Positions 59,526 to 64,000 of a stretch of DNA of 64,000 nucleotides are shown piece after piece; within the stretch, counting starts at the first letter, position 1, and every line of letters begins with the position of its first letter. The notes under the pieces are model-generated. The model saw nothing but the letters and a program-made list of their open reading frames with translations, was not told where the DNA came from and did not search any database. Both the position numbers and the translations under genes were made by a program. The stretch is from a marine actinobacterium PHSC20C1 (GTDB lineage: Bacteria > Actinomycetota > Actinomycetes > Actinomycetales > Microbacteriaceae): the NCBI GenBank assembly GCA_000153145.1, contig CH672415.1, positions 2,244,164 through 2,308,163 of the forward strand. The letters run 5' to 3'.

Positions 59526-59532
59526 TATTCTA
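59526..59532. promoter_or_regulatory. Symmetric -10 shared by the HAD and glutaredoxin genes
   Basis: TATTCTA on the plus strand reads TAGAATA on the minus. The plus hexamer TATTCT (59526-59531) is 6 bases before the glutaredoxin GTG. The minus hexamer TAGAAT (59532-59527) is 7 bases before the HAD ATG at 59519. Confidence 0.6.
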
Positions 59533-59537
59533 GGGTC

Positions 59538-59801
59538 GTGCCCACGAAACTCATTACTTTGATCGGAAAACCCGGGTGTCACTTATGTGACGTTGCCTGG
59601 GAAACGATCACCCAAGTCATTGCCGAACTGCCAAGTGATGTCTCCGTTGAGGTGACTGAGCAGTCGATTCTCGATGACGAAGAACTTCACGCGAAGTATT
59701 GGGATGAAATTCCTGTCGTGCTCATCAACGACCGCGTCCACACGATCTGGCGCGTCGAACCCCACCGTCTCAGCGCTGCACTTCAGGAGGAAACAGAATG
59801 A
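59538..59801 (+). CDS. Glutaredoxin-like protein
   Basis: An 87-residue thioredoxin-fold protein. The redox motif GCHLC (14-18) is followed by WDEIPVVLIND, the cis-Pro segment. It belongs to the DUF836-like glutaredoxin group. GTG start, leaderless. Its stop overlaps the next gene by 4 bases (ATGA). Confidence 0.88.
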   Translation: MPTKLITLIGKPGCHLCDVAWETITQVIAELPSDVSVEVTEQSILDDEELHAKYWDEIPVVLINDRVHTIWRVEPHRLSAALQEETE

Positions 59802-60097
59802 TCCAACACGTCGTCATGTGGAAGCTCATTGCCGAAGAACCCGCTGGTCAAGCTGCGGCAGTGAGTGCAATGGCAGCTGCCCTCGAACCCCTCGTTGGCC
59901 AGATTGACGGCCTCGAAAGCCTGACAGTGCGCGCGAACGTGGCCAATGCGGCGGCAAACTGGGACGTCATCCTGGTGTCAACCCATACGACTGTTGAGGC
60001 TCTTTCGGTCTACGCGACTCACCCCTTGCATGTAACGGCGGGCGCCGTCGTCAAAGCGAATACGCGTGAGCGCGCGTCGGTCGACTTCGAGGTCTAG
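59798..60097 (+). CDS. Dabb-family alpha/beta-barrel protein
   Basis: A 99-residue protein beginning IQHVVMWKL and containing VNAAANWDVILVSTHTTVEALSVYATHPLH-like NAAANWDVILVSTHTT, which matches the stress-responsive A/B barrel (Dabb) domain. Such proteins are small dimeric ferredoxin-like folds of varied or unknown function. Coupled to the glutaredoxin gene. Confidence 0.85.
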   Translation: MIQHVVMWKLIAEEPAGQAAAVSAMAAALEPLVGQIDGLESLTVRANVANAAANWDVILVSTHTTVEALSVYATHPLHVTAGAVVKANTRERASVDFEV

Positions 60098-60111
60098 AAG
60101 CGCAGCAGCAG

Positions 60112-60402
60112 TTACTTGCTGACGGTGATCGGGCCCGTCAACTGATTCTTGATCGAATCGCGCTCTGCAGCAAGCGAAGCGATCGTTCCGCTGTCGAGGC
60201 CCGGCTGCAGCATGTCGTCGAACGGATTGCCCATTCCACTCTTGGCGTGAACAATCTCGGCGTAGTTTGTTGCCGCTGCGGCAACCTTCGCTGTTGCTCG
60301 CTGAGCCTTCTTGAGCGAGACCGGCTTGCTACTCACCACTTCTGCATGCTTGTTGAGCGCCTTTTTCAGATCCTTGAGCGCGGCATCAATTTTCTTTGAC
60401 AT
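60112..60402 (-). CDS. Small helical protein of unknown function
   Basis: A 96-residue Lys/Ala-rich protein starting MSKKIDAALKDLKKAL; the first 55 residues are predicted helical, then a Gly/Pro-containing turn (GMGNPFDDM) and a second short helix. No signal peptide, membrane segment or catalytic motif is visible. Not recognised as a known family. Confidence 0.6.
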   Translation of the reverse strand: MSKKIDAALKDLKKALNKHAEVVSSKPVSLKKAQRATAKVAAAATNYAEIVHAKSGMGNPFDDMLQPGLDSGTIASLAAERDSIKNQLTGPITVSK

Positions 60403-60486
60403 GGGGTCATCCTGCCTTAACGCCCTGCGTGCTGGCTACGGGTTGGTGTGTCGGATTTCGGATGTCGCGACTCTCGCCGCACGCGA

Positions 60487-61815
60487 CTACGGAGTGAGTC
60501 GTGTCGGACCGCGAAACAGGTAAGTTGCTTCGCGCAGGTTCGGTAGGCCAAGCATGAGCATCAACACGCGGCCAAGACCCATGCCGAAGCCACCGTGCGG
60601 TGGAACGCCGTAACGGAAGAAGTCGAGGTAGAAGTCGAGTTCTGCAGGGTCCATACCCTTAGCGCGAATCTGCGCCTCCAACACGTCAACGCGGTGCTCG
60701 CGCTGGGCGCCAGTAGAAATCTCGACGCCGTTGTACACGAGGTCATAGCTGTTCGTGAGCTCTGCATCATCCGCGTGACGCATGTGGTAAAACGGGCGGA
60801 TGCTGGCCGCGTAGTCAGTCAAGAACACGAAGTCGTGGCGATAAGTTTCTTTCACGTAGGCGGCGATCTGGCGCTCGCCCTCCGGGTCCATGTCGGCGTC
60901 GGCGCGAGGCACCGTATAACCACGGTCGCTCACGATTTGCTTCGCCTCAGCAAGCGGGATGCGGGGGAATGGAGTGGTCGGAACCGTCAGCTCAATGCCG
61001 AACAGCTTCTCGATCTCTTCGCCGTGCTTCTCTTTCACAGCTTGGAAGCCAACGACCATGAGCTCTTCGTGCATCTTCATGACATCTTCGTGGCTGTCGA
61101 TCCAGCTGATCTCGTTGTCGACCATCGTGAACTCGGTGGCGTGACGCGAAGTGAAGCTCGGGTCTGCACGGAAGCTCGGGGCGATCTCGAAGATCTTGCC
61201 GAAGCCTGCAGCCTGAGCCATCTGCTTGAAGAACTGGGGGCTCTGTGCCAAGTAAGCCTTGGTGTCGAAGTACTCAACCTCGAACAGTTCGGCGTTCGAC
61301 TCACTCGCGCTGGCCATGAGTTTGGGGGTGTGCACCTCGATAAAGTCGTTCTCAACCCAGTAGGTGCGCCACGCGTGCTCAAGAGTGGTCTGGATGCGGA
61401 AGATGAGGCTGTTGCGCGGAACGCGCAGGTCGAGAAAACGCCAATCCATGCGCTTATCAACGCTCGAGTCTTCAGCGATCGGCGTCTCGGCGATGGCCTC
61501 ACCAGCAAGCTCAATTCCGTCGAGCTTGATCTCCACGCCGCCAAGCTTGACGCGCTCGTCGTGCTTCAACTCACCGGTTGCGGTGAGGAACGTGCCCTGA
61601 GCGAGACCCGAAATCGTTTCGGCGAGAGCATCCTCAGCGGGCGTGCCGTCTTCGTTGAACGAGCGGGGGTGAACAAGTTGCACCGCACCCGACTCATCGC
61701 GCAGTACAACAAACTGCACCTTCTTTTGATCTCGAACCGTATCGACCCAACCCGAAACGGAGGTTGCTCCGTCGGTCGCTGCGGCCAAGTTCTTGATCAG
61801 GGTGCGTGTAATCAC
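60487..61815 (-). CDS. aspS: Aspartyl-tRNA synthetase, archaeal/non-discriminating type
   Basis: A 442-residue class II synthetase. The N-terminal OB-fold (about 1-115) begins VSGWVDTVRDQKKVQFVVLRD, motif 2 is around FEIAPSFRADPSFTSRHATEF, and motif 3 is GGFGMGLGRVLML. The C-terminus ends FRGPTRLTP, as in archaeal AspRS. It lacks the inserted GAD domain of bacterial AspRS (about 590 residues). This type often charges both tRNA-Asp and tRNA-Asn, with GatCAB correcting the latter. GTG 61815 has TAAACT 7 bases upstream. Confidence 0.93.
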   Translation of the reverse strand: MITRTLIKNLAAATDGATSVSGWVDTVRDQKKVQFVVLRDESGAVQLVHPRSFNEDGTPAEDALAETISGLAQGTFLTATGELKHDERVKLGGVEIKLDGIELAGEAIAETPIAEDSSVDKRMDWRFLDLRVPRNSLIFRIQTTLEHAWRTYWVENDFIEVHTPKLMASASESNAELFEVEYFDTKAYLAQSPQFFKQMAQAAGFGKIFEIAPSFRADPSFTSRHATEFTMVDNEISWIDSHEDVMKMHEELMVVGFQAVKEKHGEEIEKLFGIELTVPTTPFPRIPLAEAKQIVSDRGYTVPRADADMDPEGERQIAAYVKETYRHDFVFLTDYAASIRPFYHMRHADDAELTNSYDLVYNGVEISTGAQREHRVDVLEAQIRAKGMDPAELDFYLDFFRYGVPPHGGFGMGLGRVLMLMLGLPNLREATYLFRGPTRLTP

Positions 61816-61822
61816 AGCGCCG

Positions 61823-61828
61823 AGTTTA
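61823..61828 (-). promoter_or_regulatory. Leaderless -10 of aspS
   Basis: On the minus strand TAAACT ends 7 bases before the GTG at 61815. Confidence 0.5.
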
Positions 61829-61868
61829 CCGGGGATCGCGGGGGAGAAAGTGCGGAAGGCAGCCAACG

Positions 61869-61874
61869 TAGACT
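61869..61874 (+). promoter_or_regulatory. Leaderless -10 of the histidine phosphatase operon
   Basis: TAGACT ends 7 bases before the GTG at 61882. It faces the aspS -10 at a distance of 40 bases. Confidence 0.5.
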
Positions 61875-61881
61875 GAATAGC

Positions 61882-62517
61882 GTGCCAGCAGACCTCATCC
61901 ATCTCGTCCGCCATGGTGAAGTGCACAATCCTGACCGCATTCTTTATGGCCGACTACCGGGCTATCACCTCAGTGAGCTCGGTCATCGAATGGCCGATCT
62001 CGCGGCCGCAAGCCTTGTCGATCGCCCGCTCACCGCGCTCTATGCGAGCCCTTTGCAGCGCGCCCAGGAGTCTGCTCAGCCGTGGGCCGAGCGCTATTCG
62101 CTGCCAATCGTCACCGAAGAGCGCATCGTAGAGCCGGCCAACTGGTTCGAAGGCAGCCGTTTTCGGTTTCCGCACGTACTCGGCAATCCTCGTGCTTGGC
62201 CACAACTGATCAACCCGCTCAAGCCCAGTTGGGGCGAAGCGTTCCTCAGCGTTGAAGCACGGATGCTCGAAGCCATCGACGAGGCGTGGACTGCCGCTGA
62301 TGGCGGCGAAATCGTCATGGTCAGCCACCAAATGCCCATCGTCATGGTTGCCCGCTCGGTGAAGAAGATGCGCCTCGCGCATGACCCCCGCCGCCGCCGC
62401 TGCACCCTCTCAAGCATTACGACGCTGGCTCGCGAAGGTGACGAGTTCGTCGAGGTTGACTATCAGGAACCTGCGGGAGAATTGCTCGCAGCATCCATCG
62501 ATCTAGGAGCAGTGTGA
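61882..62517 (+). CDS. Histidine phosphatase family protein
   Basis: A 211-residue phosphoglycerate-mutase-fold enzyme. The catalytic motif LVRHGEVHNP is at about 7-16, YASPLQRAQES contains the second Arg, and VSHQMPI the second His. Family members dephosphorylate small metabolites; the substrate here is unknown. I start at GTG 61882 for the RHG position; a longer open frame upstream runs antisense through aspS and is not real. It is coupled by a 4-base overlap to the TlpA-like gene. Confidence 0.9.
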   Translation: MPADLIHLVRHGEVHNPDRILYGRLPGYHLSELGHRMADLAAASLVDRPLTALYASPLQRAQESAQPWAERYSLPIVTEERIVEPANWFEGSRFRFPHVLGNPRAWPQLINPLKPSWGEAFLSVEARMLEAIDEAWTAADGGEIVMVSHQMPIVMVARSVKKMRLAHDPRRRRCTLSSITTLAREGDEFVEVDYQEPAGELLAASIDLGAV

Positions 62518-63104
62518 ACCGCCGCCTTATCGCCGTCATTGTGACGTGCCTCGCCCTCGTAACGGTGTCCTGTGCAACTCCGAGTGAATCTCTCGCCAAG
62601 CAGTACGAGAACGGTTCAGAAGAGGGCTACATTTCCGGTGATGGATCGACCGTTGAGATTCCAGCGGCAGATCGCGACGAGCCTGTCAGCTACGAAGCCA
62701 CTCTCGACACGGGAGAATCAGTCTCGAGCAGCGATTTCACTGGCTCGGTTTACGTTGTGAACTTCTGGTATTCCAGTTGCCCACCGTGCCGGCTGGAAGC
62801 CCCCGACCTTGCCGAGCTCAGCGTCGAGTACACCGAGGTTCCTTTCTTGGGCGTGAACGTATCTGACACCGCCGAAACCTCGCGAACTTTCGCCACCGAA
62901 TTTAGCGTGCCCTACGCTTCCGTCGTTGATGCCAAGACCGCTGGCGTGCAGTTGGCTTTCGCCGGCTCTGTTCCCCCCAATGCGGTACCGACCACGCTGG
63001 TGGTTGACCGCGAAGGCCGAGTGGCCGCGCGCATCAGTGGACTTGTGCGTGATCCAAGTATCCTTGCCGCGATGATCGATTCCGTCATCGCTGAGGACCA
63101 ATAG
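62514..63104 (+). CDS. TlpA/ResA-like thiol-disulfide lipoprotein
   Basis: A 196-residue exported thioredoxin-like protein. The lipobox ends at Cys20 (VTVSC). The redox motif CPPC lies in WYSSCPPCRLEAPDL, and cis-Pro in AVPTTLVVD. ResA proteins keep apocytochrome c cysteines reduced before heme attachment. It is followed at once by ccdA and resB, forming a System II cytochrome c maturation operon. Confidence 0.92.
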   Translation: MNRRLIAVIVTCLALVTVSCATPSESLAKQYENGSEEGYISGDGSTVEIPAADRDEPVSYEATLDTGESVSSSDFTGSVYVVNFWYSSCPPCRLEAPDLAELSVEYTEVPFLGVNVSDTAETSRTFATEFSVPYASVVDAKTAGVQLAFAGSVPPNAVPTTLVVDREGRVAARISGLVRDPSILAAMIDSVIAEDQ

Positions 63105-63847
63105 TGTCCAACCCGGTCGGCGAGTTAATCCTCGGCGGCAACCTTCTACTTGTAATCCCCGTTGCGCTGCTGGCGGGCCTCGTATCCTTTGCGTCCCCCT
63201 GTGTTTTGCCGCTTGTCCCTGGCTATCTCGGATACATTGGCGGCTTCACGAACGGTGAAGACAAAGGCAGCACGAAACGGCTCGTACTGGGTGTCAGCCT
63301 GTTCATTCTCGGCTTCACCGTGGTCTTCGTAGCCTTCACGGTGCTGTTTGGCACTGCGGGGTTCTTGCTGCGCCCGTGGCTTGATCTCATCACCCGCATC
63401 GCCGGAGCGATCGTGATTGTGATGGGCCTCGTCTTTATCGGTCAAGTCACCTTTGCGCAGCGCACGATTCGCCCGCGACTGAAGGTTGCGACTGGACTCG
63501 CGGGTGCGCCTTTTCTCGGCATCGTGTTTGCCCTCGGCTGGACGCCATGCGTCGGACCAACGCTGATCGCGGTCGGCAGCATGGTGCTTGACGGGGGAGA
63601 TCCCGGGCGCGCAGCAATCGTGGGCGTTGCTTACAGCCTCGGGCTCGGAATTCCGTTCCTGCTGGTGGCTCTCGGTCTGAATTGGGCGACTAATTCTGTG
63701 GCGTGGATGCGCCGCCACATCCGCATTATTAATTTGATTGGCGGAGCTTTGCTTGTGCTGATCGGAGTGCTCATGGTCACCGGCGTGTGGCGTGCAATCG
63801 TGACAAGTTTGGGAGCGGTGATTGGTGGCTTCGACACAATCCTCTGA
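63104..63847 (+). CDS. ccdA: CcdA-family membrane electron carrier
   Basis: A 247-residue protein with six membrane helices. The redox cysteines are in ASPCVLPLVPGYLGYIGG (first) and LGWTPCVGPTL (second). CcdA passes reducing power from cytoplasmic thioredoxin to ResA-like proteins outside. GTG start directly after the previous stop, sharing one base. Confidence 0.93.
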   Translation: MSNPVGELILGGNLLLVIPVALLAGLVSFASPCVLPLVPGYLGYIGGFTNGEDKGSTKRLVLGVSLFILGFTVVFVAFTVLFGTAGFLLRPWLDLITRIAGAIVIVMGLVFIGQVTFAQRTIRPRLKVATGLAGAPFLGIVFALGWTPCVGPTLIAVGSMVLDGGDPGRAAIVGVAYSLGLGIPFLLVALGLNWATNSVAWMRRHIRIINLIGGALLVLIGVLMVTGVWRAIVTSLGAVIGGFDTIL

Positions 63848-64000
63848 TTCAGTGACCGGTGGTGACGCCACTCGGCCGAGTGACCATATGGATGCGCCTG
63901 TTGCGCAGCAGGGCAAAATTCAGCAGCCGAAGCTGGGCTTCGTTGGCTACGCGCGATTCTTCTGGCGTCAGCTCACGAGCATGCGCACGGCGCTATTCCT
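63825..64000 (+). CDS. resB: ResB/Ccs1 cytochrome c biogenesis protein, 3' end cut off
   Basis: A GTG at 63825, preceded by GGGAG and overlapping the ccdA end by 23 bases, opens a frame that runs to the right edge. After a hydrophilic Ser/Asp/Gln-rich tail of about 35 residues comes LGFVGYARFFWRQLTSMRTALFL, the characteristic first membrane helix of ResB. Only the first 58 residues are visible. ResB with ResC handles heme delivery and ligation. Confidence 0.85.
   Translation, partial: MASTQSSDSVTGGDATRPSDHMDAPVAQQGKIQQPKLGFVGYARFFWRQLTSMRTALF

Noticed and set aside
60595-61881. Long open frame on the plus strand preceding the histidine phosphatase (up to 640 codons in all)
   Set aside because: It lies antisense to aspS, which has clear synthetase motifs, and has no family features until the RHG motif after 61882, where a GTG with a -10 gives a natural start.

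Overview
The window looks like chromosomal DNA of a high-GC Gram-positive actinobacterium, most likely of the family Microbacteriaceae. The family assignment is an inference from gene content: a 32-residue bS22-like ribosomal peptide, a MetPS-type transporter with its tiny MetS subunit, DtxR-type iron boxes, a guanidine-III riboswitch, a short archaeal-type aspartyl-tRNA synthetase, and many leaderless genes. I count about 68 protein genes. I see no rRNA, tRNA, insertion sequence, prophage or CRISPR array. Genes run off both ends.

Layout. 1-4.6 kb: a secreted serine hydrolase (cut by the left edge), an alpha/beta hydrolase, a TetR/SDR divergent pair and a methyltransferase. 4.6-9.3 kb: a minus-strand cluster of response regulator, histidine kinase, ferric-reductase-like flavoprotein, FMN-binding protein and ApbE, which reads as a flavin-based electron-transfer module. 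9.4-13.5 kb: proline racemase family enzyme, ornithine-cyclodeaminase family enzyme, GntR regulator and aminopeptidase P. 13.5-16.8 kb: flotillin-like protein and MetPS. 17-27 kb: a metal island with mntABC, an unusual adenylation/carrier/membrane-acyltransferase fusion, an Fe(III) ABC importer and MntR. The same 20-bp palindrome precedes mntA and mntR, and two DtxR-type iron boxes precede the fusion gene and the iron importer.

27-35 kb: a secreted low-complexity protein, photolyase, MepB-like protein, TetR/hydrolase pair, a guanidinium exporter under a guanidine-III riboswitch, a flavin-fold protein, a PucR regulator and a protein of unknown function. 35.3-46.5 kb: a divergent catabolic island. 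The minus arm holds hyuA, hyuB, a solute-binding lipoprotein and a D-amino-acid-dehydrogenase-like enzyme. The plus arm holds kdd, a hotdog thioesterase, kce, a TetR regulator, an ABC permease and an ABC ATPase. The two arms together make one complete amino-acid-type importer plus part of the 3,5-diaminohexanoate (lysine fermentation) pathway without its aminomutases. This is the best candidate in the window for an undescribed pathway.

46.5-64 kb: mostly housekeeping. It holds a winged-helix regulator, upp, tadA, a CDF transporter, proC, a ROK-regulated sugar ABC operon, the Trk/Ktr potassium pair, small DNA-binding proteins, aspS, and a cytochrome c maturation operon (tlpA-like, ccdA, resB start).

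A recurring pattern crosses the window. At least a dozen genes have a TANNNT -10 hexamer exactly 6 or 7 bases before the start codon, which is the signature of leaderless mRNA. At two divergent pairs (CDF/proC and HAD/glutaredoxin) one symmetric -10 appears to serve both strands.
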